Shown: one piece after another, positions 1 through 7,201 of the stretch
Layout of the letters: every line of letters begins with the position of its first letter
How positions within the stretch are numbered: the first letter of the stretch is position 1
Source: Elusimicrobiota bacterium
GTDB lineage: Bacteria; Elusimicrobiota; UBA5214; JBBAAG01
Assembly (NCBI GenBank): GCA_041658405.1
Contig: JBBAAG010000057.1
Coordinates: forward strand, 1-20,723
Length of the DNA: 20,723 nt
Reading direction: 5' to 3'
Made by a program: the position numbers and the translations under genes
Notes under the pieces: model-generated
The model's database searches: none
Told to the model about the DNA's origin: nothing
Seen by the model: only the letters and a program-made list of their open reading frames with translations

Positions 1-2
1 TA

Positions 3-602
3 ACTAGTGTTTTTTGTACCTTGCCGGCAGTAGGGGTTCTTATAGGTTATTCCGGAGCGAGGAAAGGCGAAACCCGGGGTGATGCAATTAGAACATCGGT
101 ATATTTTACAATCGGAACAATAATAGCGTTGATGATCATTGGTTTAGTTGCCGGATTTATTGGTCAGGTAGCTCAGAGTACGCTGGGGAGGTATTGGAAA
201 CTTTTCGCTGGCGTTATAGCCGTGTTATTTGGTTTGGCTACGTTAAACCTTTTCCCCATAAAAATACAGGGTATGAGTTTGAATAACGACATTACCGGTG
301 GTAGGTTCGGTACGGCATTAACCGGTCTTGTTCTAGGTGGAATTATTGCTGCGTGTTCGCTTCCCTGTAATCCCGGGATATTTATAGTTATAAGTGCAGC
401 TATCCTTCAGGGACAGGTGGTATGGTCAATACTTCTAATGTCAATGTTTGCAATTGGTTTTAGTATACCTATTGGCGCGATTATTATGGGCGTATCGCTT
501 GGTAAAGTCAGTTTCGCAGCGAAAGGTATCGATAAAATACTTCGTTATACCGCAGGGATTATTCTTGTAGTAGCAGGTTTTTATTTTCTTGTAACATATT
601 AA
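3..602 (+). CDS. CcdA/DsbD-like cytochrome c biogenesis transmembrane protein (5' partial)
   Basis: The frame is open to the left window edge, so the N-terminus is missing; the first readable codons already lie in a Cys-Thr-Leu-Pro motif (Cys codon at 15-17). CcdA/DsbD-type proteins carry reducing equivalents from cytoplasmic thioredoxin across the inner membrane through two membrane-embedded cysteines. The second motif, CSLPCNPG, is coded at about 351-374. About five hydrophobic segments separated by short loops are visible, and the C-terminus ends on the last one, as usual for CcdA. The TTG at 21 is not a real start, because the conserved cysteine motif begins before it. The arsM gene starts 23 bases downstream, and CcdA-like permeases do occur in arsenic clusters with thioredoxin-like partners, so this copy may serve arsenic reduction rather than cytochrome maturation. 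That role is inferred; the family call is firm. Confidence 0.88.
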   Translation, partial: TSVFCTLPAVGVLIGYSGARKGETRGDAIRTSVYFTIGTIIALMIIGLVAGFIGQVAQSTLGRYWKLFAGVIAVLFGLATLNLFPIKIQGMSLNNDITGGRFGTALTGLVLGGIIAACSLPCNPGIFIVISAAILQGQVVWSILLMSMFAIGFSIPIGAIIMGVSLGKVSFAAKGIDKILRYTAGIILVVAGFYFLVTY

Positions 603-625
603 TAAAACAGAAGGATGATAAAACA

Positions 626-1417
626 ATGGAAGCAAAAAAAATTAAGGATTTTGTACGTAAGAATTACGCAAAAATAGCGGTGAATAACAGTTTTTGCGGT
701 TGTAACACAACCTCCAAAAGTTCATGCTGCAGTGGTTCCTCAATCTCAACGGAGGATATCAGCAAGAGATTGGGGTATACAGATAAGGATCTGGGAAGTA
801 TACCTTCCGGCGCAAACCTCGGTCTTGGCTGCGGGAATCCGTTGGCGTTAGCGGCATTAAAACCAGGTGATGTGGTGTTAGACCTTGGTTCAGGCGCAGG
901 GTTTGATTGTTTCCTCGCAGTGCAGCGGGTAGGGGAAACAGGGAAAGTTATTGGTGTGGATATGACTCCGGAGATGATAAAGAAAGCTGAAGGAAACGCT
1001 AAACGCGGAGGGGTTAAGAATGTTGAGTTTAAACTCGGTGAAATTGAAAAGTTGCCGGTTGAAGATAACAGTATTGATGTTATTATCTCAAACTGCGTGA
1101 TAAACCTTTCCCCGGATAAACAACAGGTATTTAAAGAAGCATTCCGTGTATTAAAACCCGGGGGTTGTATTTGGGTTTCTGACATTGTGTTACTTGGTAA
1201 ACTGCCGAAGGTTGTGAAAGAATCAATGGCCGCGTATGCCAGTTGTGTCTCAGGTGCGGTACTTAAAGATAAATACCTTGGTTTTATCACAAGCGCTGGG
1301 TTTGTTGATGTAAAAGTAGAGGAAGAAACAACAGCAGCTATTAAACATTTTGTGGGAAAAGATATTGAAGGAACAGTTGCAAGTATTAAGGTTTATGGCC
1401 TTAAACAAAGAAAATAG
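626..1417 (+). CDS. arsM: Arsenite S-adenosylmethionine methyltransferase (ArsM)
   Basis: Predicted cytoplasmic enzyme (263 aa) that transfers methyl groups from S-adenosylmethionine to thiol-bound As(III), giving mono- to trimethylated arsenicals. The SAM site is visible as VLDLGSGAGFDC (84-95), followed by the acidic GVDMT strand end (110-114). Three cysteines sit where ArsM proteins bind arsenic: Cys69 (GLGCGNP), Cys157 (ISNCVINLS) and Cys207 (YASCVSG). The Asn-Cys-Val-Ile-Asn-Leu context is highly typical of bacterial ArsM. Extra N-terminal cysteines (24, 26, 34, 35) form CxC and CC pairs, which may bind arsenite or glutathione-like thiols. An AAGGA ribosome site at 611-615 supports the ATG. 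The gene follows the CcdA-like gene by 23 bases on the same strand, so the two are probably cotranscribed. No arsR, arsB or arsC is in view; they may lie to the left. Confidence 0.93.
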   Translation: MEAKKIKDFVRKNYAKIAVNNSFCGCNTTSKSSCCSGSSISTEDISKRLGYTDKDLGSIPSGANLGLGCGNPLALAALKPGDVVLDLGSGAGFDCFLAVQRVGETGKVIGVDMTPEMIKKAEGNAKRGGVKNVEFKLGEIEKLPVEDNSIDVIISNCVINLSPDKQQVFKEAFRVLKPGGCIWVSDIVLLGKLPKVVKESMAAYASCVSGAVLKDKYLGFITSAGFVDVKVEEETTAAIKHFVGKDIEGTVASIKVYGLKQRK

Positions 1418-1435
1418 TTTATTGTTTTAAATTGA

Positions 1436-2059
1436 TCAAAACTTGCCGAACTTGAGTACAAAGTGTGCGGATAGGCCGTCAAGCGCATTACCCTTCAACC
1501 CTTCGTAGTCTAAGTTAGGAATATACCGGTATCCTACTCCAAGATTGATACGGAAAAAATTTGTTATATTAACCTCGGCCTGTACACTGGGTTCTATAAC
1601 GTTGAAAAAACCGTTGTCCGTGTCTTCTACATCAGTAGTGCTACCAGTATGCATTCCTCTGTGGTACAATCCCACGCCGCCCCAACCAAACAATGTTCGT
1701 ACTGTTGCATGGACTATTACGTCGGAAAAAATGATGTATTCCACCATAACCCCGCCGTAGCCTAACGATAAATAGTTTGTTGTATTTAATCCCAGGTCGG
1801 TACCCCGGATGTTCGACGTTAACCCGTAACCTGCGCCGCCTATTGTTATAGTATGATTCGCCACCCACCCGCCTTGACCACCGACAAACATTGCGCTTTT
1901 ACCGTTGAGCGTAGAGAAACTGTAGCTCGGCCCGCCGTATCCGCCGTTGTCTTCGAGTTTACCGCCGATCAAGGTTTGCGGTTCCGCGAAAAGTGTTCCG
2001 GCTGAGAGTATGCACAATGCAAATACTGCAAAAAATATGCCCAGTTTTCTTATTAACAT
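1436..2059 (-). CDS. Small predicted outer-membrane beta-barrel protein, function unknown
   Basis: The frame extends to 2176, but the start chosen is the ATG at 2059 (207 aa). From there the protein opens with Met-Leu-Ile-Arg-Lys, a hydrophobic core and a plausible signal-peptidase site after Ala25 (TLFA-EP). The upstream in-frame residues look random and would overlap the thuA-like gene. A purine-rich AAAGGCGG lies just upstream; a second ATG two codons earlier (2065) is possible. The mature part is rich in Gly, Tyr, Phe and alternating polar/hydrophobic strands (for example NFFRINLGVGYRYIP) and ends in Phe, the classical C-terminal signal for insertion by the Bam machinery. The size would suit an 8-stranded barrel. 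It lies 37 bases downstream of the ThuA-like gene on the same strand and could be cotranscribed. I recognise no specific family; transport or structural roles are both open. Confidence 0.7.
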   Translation of the reverse strand: MLIRKLGIFFAVFALCILSAGTLFAEPQTLIGGKLEDNGGYGGPSYSFSTLNGKSAMFVGGQGGWVANHTITIGGAGYGLTSNIRGTDLGLNTTNYLSLGYGGVMVEYIIFSDVIVHATVRTLFGWGGVGLYHRGMHTGSTTDVEDTDNGFFNVIEPSVQAEVNITNFFRINLGVGYRYIPNLDYEGLKGNALDGLSAHFVLKFGKF

Positions 2060-2096
2060 AAACATCCGCCTTTCAAAAACTATATTTATAACTATA

Positions 2097-2753
2097 TTAT
2101 ACTTTTTTTGTTGCCCACAACATCCCGCGGCGTAATATCTCACGCGCTTCCGGGATATCAAGTTCCGCAGCGGCATGGCCGAACGAACAGTAAAACACGT
2201 TGCCGTTTCCCCATTGGCGTTTCCATACTACTGGCATCACTGTACCTTTAATCCAGGAAGTATTGCCGCGGGTACCGTCAAACGTAGTGGTGGCTAAAAC
2301 CTTGTTCCCCGGGTCGGTGTGGAGATAATACTGTTCTGACTTAATCTTAAAATCTCGTATCCCTTCAGTAATAGGGTCGGTTAAGTTACTAATGTTAATC
2401 TCATACTCAATAACCCCGCCGGGATGCGCAACCCACTGCCCGCCGGTCATCCACTGGTATTCCGTATTTTCACGGAACGCGTCGCACATGCCCCCATGGA
2501 AACCAGCAAGGCCTGTCCCTGAGGATATTGCAGCTAATAACCCTTTTTCTTGTTCCTTCGTAATTTTTGACATTGTCCAGATAGGGACAATGAGGTCAAG
2601 TGTAGACATCAACTCTTTATCCGTGTATACGTCAAGAGTATTCACAACTTTTACATAAAACTTTTCGGTGGTCAGTATTGCCGCGGTTTTTGCGGCGCAT
2701 TGTTCCGGCTGATGGCCATTCCACCCGCCCCAGGTTATTAATGCAGTTGGCAT
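2097..2753 (-). CDS. ThuA-domain protein (trehalose-utilisation type, class I glutamine-amidotransferase-like fold)
   Basis: The 218-residue protein is a single ThuA-like domain with no signal peptide, so it is probably cytoplasmic. Family landmarks are clear: an N-terminal ITWGGWNGH (6-14), GFHGGMCDAF (84-93), the GGQWVAHPGG block (104-113), SEQYYLH (139-145) and GHAAAELD (192-199). Related proteins are annotated as trehalose-utilisation proteins, and relatives in environmental bacteria sit in sugar-processing clusters; the exact reaction is not settled for most members. The glutamine-amidotransferase nucleophile cysteine is not conserved in this family, and here the corresponding region reads GFHGG. 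The ATG is preceded by AGCAGGT about ten bases upstream. It is the first gene of a minus-strand pair with the outer-membrane protein gene and diverges from the secreted-protein gene at 2892. Confidence 0.88.
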   Translation of the reverse strand: MPTALITWGGWNGHQPEQCAAKTAAILTTEKFYVKVVNTLDVYTDKELMSTLDLIVPIWTMSKITKEQEKGLLAAISSGTGLAGFHGGMCDAFRENTEYQWMTGGQWVAHPGGVIEYEINISNLTDPITEGIRDFKIKSEQYYLHTDPGNKVLATTTFDGTRGNTSWIKGTVMPVVWKRQWGNGNVFYCSFGHAAAELDIPEAREILRRGMLWATKKV

Positions 2754-2891
2754 AATATTTTACCTGCTTTCATAAAGTTATAATTATATGTACTAAATTA
2801 TACTTTAATCGTTAAGAGAATAGAAAACTTAATACACTTGCTTTATAGTATAATTGATATAACAAATAAAGTTATGAAATGATTGACACAG
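2754..2891. promoter_or_regulatory. Divergent promoter region between thuA-like gene and the 2892 gene
   Basis: An AT-rich 138-base interval separates two divergent start codons. On the plus strand TATAAT occurs at 2849-2854, about 38 bases before the ATG at 2892, with no good -35 box. On the minus strand TATAAT-like hexamers occur at 2802-2797 and 2788-2783, the first about 44 bases from the thuA-like ATG. These are sequence matches in AT-rich DNA, so individual assignments are weak. No terminator or palindromic operator stands out. Confidence 0.4.
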
Positions 2892-3893
2892 ATGAGTAAT
2901 GATTGGGTACTAAAAACGTTTATGGTTGCACTTGTGTTCTCATCGCTTCTTTCCCGTGCTGCTATTGCCCGCGGTGAGGGTAGCGGGTTAGTAGTAGGTG
3001 TTGAGAAGCACAGGGTGGCGGTAGCGTTTAAATATGGTAATAACGAAGATTTGTGTATTGAGTTTGAACGTTGCGGGGTAAACTCCTTAATGGCAATCTC
3101 AAGAATGTCTTTACACAAGAACCCTGATCCTCAACCTTCAACCGACTCTGTATTATCTGAAGGGAAACAGATAATGAAGTCGTGTACTGACTGGGTTGGG
3201 CCCTATATTATGAAATCCCTGTCTTTTCCGGATAATGGTAAACCGCAGTTTACCGGAGGATGGCATGGTTCTAACGGTGATGGTACGGGTAATGCGACTG
3301 CACGGACAACATCGTATCAAACACATACTTATGGAACCACTAAAATAAAAAAAGGTACGCCGGTACGCTGTGAAAAAATTGTTCTTACAGTAACAAATAA
3401 AATTCAGGCGTATAACCTGAAAAAAGATGTAGTGAAAGAAGTGGTAGAGTATACAATCCTCCCCGGGCAAATGAGGGTCAATACCTTGATTCTTGCATTG
3501 GATAATCTTGTTATCATCAGGTATTATGGTTTACAGACACAAAATTCTGCGTGGAATGGCGTGATTTCGTATATTACTCCCACAGGTGAGGCGGCAGAAC
3601 CTTCTGTTGTCAGCGCAAAACTTAACTCTGCTTCCGGCGGGAAAAAAGATTTTCCGGAAATCAGAAAATATGTGCTTACATCCTCAGACGGGAAGAATGA
3701 ACTTACTGCCTGGCTTGACCGTGAGTACGGGTTAGGGAAGATGGATAATGTTTTGGATACGCTACCCTGTGCGTTTACGCAAAAGTACGGGAAGTCATAT
3801 TTCAATCTAATAAACGGTGAAGAGGTTAAGTTGAGGAAAGGGAAAAAGTTGTATTGGCGGGGCGGGTATGTTTTCAGGAGTGGAGAAAAATAG
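2892..3893 (+). CDS. Secreted protein of unknown function, probably beta-rich
   Basis: From the ATG at 2892 this is 333 aa. It begins with a probable Sec signal peptide (hydrophobic stretch about residues 9-20, likely cut near Ala-Ile-Ala at 23-26), so it should be exported. The body is rich in short beta-type segments. A Gly/Asn-rich loop with a Gly-Gly-Trp-His-Gly core is followed by Thr-Ala-Arg-Thr-Thr, and a later segment reads KIQAYNLKKDVVKEVVEYTI. I do not recognise a catalytic motif or a named family with confidence; the pattern faintly resembles beta-sandwich domains of cell-surface or carbohydrate-acting proteins. A TTG at 2883 in the same frame is an alternative start. Neither start has a recognisable Shine-Dalgarno sequence, unlike most genes here. 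It is first in the plus-strand run, and the methyltransferase gene starts 5 bases after its stop. Confidence 0.75.
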   Translation: MSNDWVLKTFMVALVFSSLLSRAAIARGEGSGLVVGVEKHRVAVAFKYGNNEDLCIEFERCGVNSLMAISRMSLHKNPDPQPSTDSVLSEGKQIMKSCTDWVGPYIMKSLSFPDNGKPQFTGGWHGSNGDGTGNATARTTSYQTHTYGTTKIKKGTPVRCEKIVLTVTNKIQAYNLKKDVVKEVVEYTILPGQMRVNTLILALDNLVIIRYYGLQTQNSAWNGVISYITPTGEAAEPSVVSAKLNSASGGKKDFPEIRKYVLTSSDGKNELTAWLDREYGLGKMDNVLDTLPCAFTQKYGKSYFNLINGEEVKLRKGKKLYWRGGYVFRSGEK

Positions 3894-3897
3894 GTTT

Positions 3898-5085
3898 ATG
3901 TATCAAATTGTGCAATTAAAGAAGGATAAGGGGTTCAAAATATTATCAACCCGGCACCCGTGGATATTTTCCGGGGCAGTTGAAAAAATTGAAGGCGCGC
4001 TGGATAATGGCGATGTTGTTAGTGTAACCGATAGCGACGGTAAAGTTGTTGCTACCGGAATGTATTCAAAGAGTTCAATGATCAAAGTGCGTATACTGGA
4101 ATACAGCGATGTAGAGATTGACCGCGGATGGGTCGCGGGAGTAATAAGAAATGCAGTGGCACGGCGTGAACTTCTGGGATATGGTAAATCTAAAGGTACT
4201 ACAGGTTACCGTATGTTGTACGGTGAATCAGACGGTATCCCAGGATTGGTTATTGACCGTTACGGCGATGCTTTTGTCCTTCAATCATCAAATCCCGGTG
4301 CGGATAAACTTAAGCCATTAATCCAGGATGTTTTGGTTAATGACTACAAAGCTGTACGCGTGCATGACCGCAGTGATGTTACCTCCCGTAAGAATGAGGG
4401 ATTGGATCTCATAAATACTGTCTTGTACGGAACGGAAAGTGATAATGTCGAGTTTAAGGAAAACGGGTACGATTTTGTTGCTGCGGTAAAGTCCGGGCAA
4501 AAGACAGGGTTTTTTCTTGACCAAAAAGATGCACGTGCTGCCATAGGCATGTTTGCAAAAGGGAGAAAGGTATTGAACCTGTTCTCTTACACTGGTGCAA
4601 GCGGGATTTATGCAATGCGTAACGGCGCGGTGAGTGTCCACAATATTGATTCATCAGATCCTGCGTTAACTCTTTGCCATAAACACGCGGAATTAAATGA
4701 TGTGCCCGCGGATAAGTTCACTACTGAAAACGCGGATGTTTTTCAATGGATTGCACTGCAAAAAGGTATGGCATTCGATATGATAATTCTTGACCCTCCG
4801 GCCTTGGTAAAGACACAGAAGTCAGTCGATGCGGGGACTAAGGCATACCATTTTGTTAACCGTGCGGCAATACGGTTGCTCAACCCCGGCGGTGTGCTGG
4901 TTACTTCAAGTTGTTCACAGCATTTTCCGGAGAATGATTTTGTTACGACTTTACGCCGTGCGGCAGTACAGGCGGAACGTAAATTTCATGTCCTGCGTAT
5001 AATCCGTCAAAGCGGTGACCATCCGGCATCGCTGTATTTTTCGGAAGCGTTATACCTAAAAACTATAGTGGGTATTGCAGAATAA
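3898..5085 (+). CDS. RlmI-like class I rRNA (cytosine-C5) methyltransferase with N-terminal PUA domain
   Basis: COG1092-type enzyme (395 aa from ATG 3898) expected to methylate a cytosine C5 in 23S rRNA using S-adenosylmethionine. An N-terminal PUA-like RNA-binding domain (about 1-75, with HPWIFSGAV at 20-28 and DGKVVATG at 47-54) is followed by a linker domain and the Rossmann methyltransferase. Motifs: QKTGFFLDQ (201-209), the SAM-binding NLFSYTG (227-233), DPPAL (299-303) and TSSCS (336-340), whose cysteine lies where the family's catalytic cysteine sits. An in-frame ATG at 3868 would overlap the previous gene by 26 bases; 3898 is preferred because MYQIVQLKKDKG matches the usual N-terminus, although the GGAG at 3882-3885 is a little far upstream. 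The next gene starts 1 base after its stop. RlmI is the closest named relative; the exact target base cannot be read from sequence, so no symbol is given. Confidence 0.9.
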   Translation: MYQIVQLKKDKGFKILSTRHPWIFSGAVEKIEGALDNGDVVSVTDSDGKVVATGMYSKSSMIKVRILEYSDVEIDRGWVAGVIRNAVARRELLGYGKSKGTTGYRMLYGESDGIPGLVIDRYGDAFVLQSSNPGADKLKPLIQDVLVNDYKAVRVHDRSDVTSRKNEGLDLINTVLYGTESDNVEFKENGYDFVAAVKSGQKTGFFLDQKDARAAIGMFAKGRKVLNLFSYTGASGIYAMRNGAVSVHNIDSSDPALTLCHKHAELNDVPADKFTTENADVFQWIALQKGMAFDMIILDPPALVKTQKSVDAGTKAYHFVNRAAIRLLNPGGVLVTSSCSQHFPENDFVTTLRRAAVQAERKFHVLRIIRQSGDHPASLYFSEALYLKTIVGIAE

Positions 5086-5086
5086 A

Positions 5087-5857
5087 ATGTTTTTGTCAAC
5101 CACGCAGATAAAATTGATTAATAAGTTAAAAAATAAGAAGGAACGCGATGAGCTTGGGTTATTTATCGTAGAAGGTATTAAATGCGTTAATGAAGCTATT
5201 GCGTCGGGATGGACAATCGAAACTCTGGTATTTGAAAAAGGTTTTGATGAAAACAGGATTCTTTACGGTAAGGAAGACTTACGCGCAAAAAAGTTTTTTG
5301 TCCCAATAGATGGTATACAGAGAATACAAACAGTAAAAACCTGGCCCGGGGTAATGGCGGTTGTACGGCAAAAGAGGTATGCGTTAACCGATATTACAGA
5401 CGGGACAGTTATTATTGCATTAGAAAATGTTGCTGACCCGGGTAATCTCGGGACGATTATACGCACCTGCGACTGGTTTGGGGTAAAGAATATTATGCTC
5501 AGCGAAAATTCGGTGGATGTTTATAACGAAAAAACTGTCCGCGGGACTATGGGCTCAATCTTTCGTACCCGTGTGTATGAATCTATAACAATTATGGAGG
5601 ACATCGCTAAGATGAAAAAAAACGGGTACTCTGTGTACGCATTAACCCTTGATGGTGAAGATGTTAAGGAGACAAAGTTAGCATCAAAAAACAGTATATA
5701 TCTTTTTGGTAACGAGTCTACGGGGTTAACCGAATATGTTGTGGAGAAGGCTGATAAGAAATATAAAATATCCGGCGGGGGAAACAGGATTGACTCGTTA
5801 AACCTAGCGGTTTCAGTCGGGGTGGTGCTTAATAATATCATTAATTTAAAGTCATGA
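5087..5857 (+). CDS. TrmH/SpoU family (SPOUT) RNA 2'-O-methyltransferase
   Basis: 256 aa from the ATG at 5087. A substrate-binding N-terminal region (about 1-90, with FIVEG at 26-30) is followed by the knotted SPOUT domain that binds S-adenosylmethionine and methylates a ribose 2'-OH in rRNA or tRNA. All three SpoU motifs are present: motif 1 ADPGNLGTIIRT (116-127, with the conserved Asn and Arg), motif 2 LFGNESTGL (206-214) and motif 3 DSLNLAVSVGVVL (236-248). Length fits RlmB/TrmH-type proteins; the target nucleotide cannot be assigned. An in-frame TTG at 5075 would give a slightly longer form overlapping the upstream gene; the ATG lies 1 base past that gene's stop and lacks a strong ribosome site, so it is probably translated by reinitiation. 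Its TGA overlaps the next gene's ATG (ATGA). Confidence 0.92.
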   Translation: MFLSTTQIKLINKLKNKKERDELGLFIVEGIKCVNEAIASGWTIETLVFEKGFDENRILYGKEDLRAKKFFVPIDGIQRIQTVKTWPGVMAVVRQKRYALTDITDGTVIIALENVADPGNLGTIIRTCDWFGVKNIMLSENSVDVYNEKTVRGTMGSIFRTRVYESITIMEDIAKMKKNGYSVYALTLDGEDVKETKLASKNSIYLFGNESTGLTEYVVEKADKKYKISGGGNRIDSLNLAVSVGVVLNNIINLKS

Positions 5858-7140
5858 AAAAATTTACATGCGACGTTTTAGTTATAGGCGGAGGTGTTAC
5901 CGGGGTAACTGCGGCAGTAGCTGCTGCACGGAATGGCGCTGATACCTTACTGGTTGAACGTTATGGCACCTTAGGCGGGTTAGCAACTATGGGAATGGTC
6001 AGCCCGATGTACGGTTTCTGGAGTGGTGATACTCAGGTAGTGAAAGGTATTGCTGAGGAAGTTATCAACGAACTCCGGAAATATCACGGTGGGACGTTAG
6101 GGTATCAGTTACTGGTAGATAATTGTCCCGGTGAGAACAAGTGTACTGACGATTATAAATGTCCTGCCAGCGGTGTTAAACGCGTAGCTGTGGTGGACAC
6201 CGAAATTCTTAAACTTGTATTACCTAAGATGTTGGAAGAAGCCGGGGTGCGTGTGATGTTATACACACAGGTAGTGAATACCTCAGTAAAAACACGACGG
6301 GTTGTGAGTGTTGCCATAGAATCTTATGGCCGGGCTATTATCACACCACGGGTTGTGATTGACGCTACGGGTGACGGCCTTATCGCGGGGAAGTTATCAC
6401 CCGAAAAAACAGGTATAATCAAGCAAATACAAAAACCGCCAACATTGATGTTCCGTATAGGTAATGTAAAGATTAAAAAAAACAGGGTTTTTTATAAAGG
6501 CGGTGACGGTATCGGGCGGTTATTGTTACTCCGTTGGCCGAACTCGGGAGAGTATATCGTGAACTCACCCTCAGGTATAAACAAGTTCGATGGTACTGAT
6601 GCCGCAAGTCTTACTCATGCGCAAATCACAGCTGCAAAACTTGTTGCCCCGCGGGTCGAGTATTTACGGAAAAACGTTCCCGGATGCGAGGACATAAAAC
6701 TTCTCGGTGTTGCTGCGCAGATAGGCATCCGTGACTGTTTACGGGTAAAAGGAGATTATACGCTCACACTTGACGATGTGATATCCGACCGTAAGTTCAA
6801 AGACGGTATTGCAGCGGGATGCCATCCGGTTGACCTCCATATGCCAAGTGATAAATTAGGCGGGAAAAATATTATACGGCGCCGGTGTGGCGGGTTCTAC
6901 CATATACCCTACCGCAGTTTAGTACCGTCTAAGACTGATAACCTGTTAATGGCAGGGAGGTGTATCTCCGCTACGTTTGAAGCACAGGGTTCTACCCGCG
7001 TACAGGCAACCTGTATGGCAACAGGGCAGGCGGCAGGGACTGCTGCGGCGTTATGCATAAAAGATAAGTACTGTGACCTGCGTAAAGTTAATATGACGGA
7101 GTTACGTAATAAGTTATTGAAACAAAACGTGGTATTGTAG
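5854..7140 (+). CDS. FAD-dependent oxidoreductase (FAD_oxidored-type)
   Basis: The 428-residue protein starts with the dinucleotide-binding motif GGGVTGVTAA (12-21), followed by the acidic strand end LLVERYGTLGG (32-42) and a second nucleotide-site element, IDATGDG, near residue 170. The C-terminal FAD-contacting block reads LLMAGRCISA, then STRVQATCMATGQAAG. This matches the FAD_oxidored family (PF12831), common in sugar-degrading environmental bacteria, whose substrates are mostly unknown. There is no signal peptide. A cysteine-bearing insertion near residues 90-103 (NC, KC and KC separated by short spacers) could be a disulfide or metal site. The ATG overlaps the TGA of the RNA methyltransferase gene, indicating translational coupling even though the functions seem unrelated. 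The next gene starts 61 bases downstream. Confidence 0.87.
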   Translation: MKKFTCDVLVIGGGVTGVTAAVAAARNGADTLLVERYGTLGGLATMGMVSPMYGFWSGDTQVVKGIAEEVINELRKYHGGTLGYQLLVDNCPGENKCTDDYKCPASGVKRVAVVDTEILKLVLPKMLEEAGVRVMLYTQVVNTSVKTRRVVSVAIESYGRAIITPRVVIDATGDGLIAGKLSPEKTGIIKQIQKPPTLMFRIGNVKIKKNRVFYKGGDGIGRLLLLRWPNSGEYIVNSPSGINKFDGTDAASLTHAQITAAKLVAPRVEYLRKNVPGCEDIKLLGVAAQIGIRDCLRVKGDYTLTLDDVISDRKFKDGIAAGCHPVDLHMPSDKLGGKNIIRRRCGGFYHIPYRSLVPSKTDNLLMAGRCISATFEAQGSTRVQATCMATGQAAGTAAALCIKDKYCDLRKVNMTELRNKLLKQNVVL

Positions 7141-7201
7141 GATTAGGATAGTAACCATAAATAGTTGTATGTTGTGTCAGGTTGTAAAAAGGAGTGTTGT
7201 A

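Noticed and set aside
664..1290. Minus-strand 208-aa frame inside arsM
   Set aside because: It is antisense to a clear ArsM and shows no signal, domain or initiation site; treated as a shadow frame.
1418..1442. Possible terminator hairpin between arsM and the convergent outer-membrane protein gene
   Set aside because: Only a 5-base GTTTT/AAAAC match with a 9-base loop and no GC-rich stem or U tract; too weak to call.
2060..2176. N-terminal extension of the outer-membrane protein frame
   Set aside because: It overlaps the ThuA-like gene, has no hydrophobic signal, and the ATG at 2059 gives a standard signal peptide.
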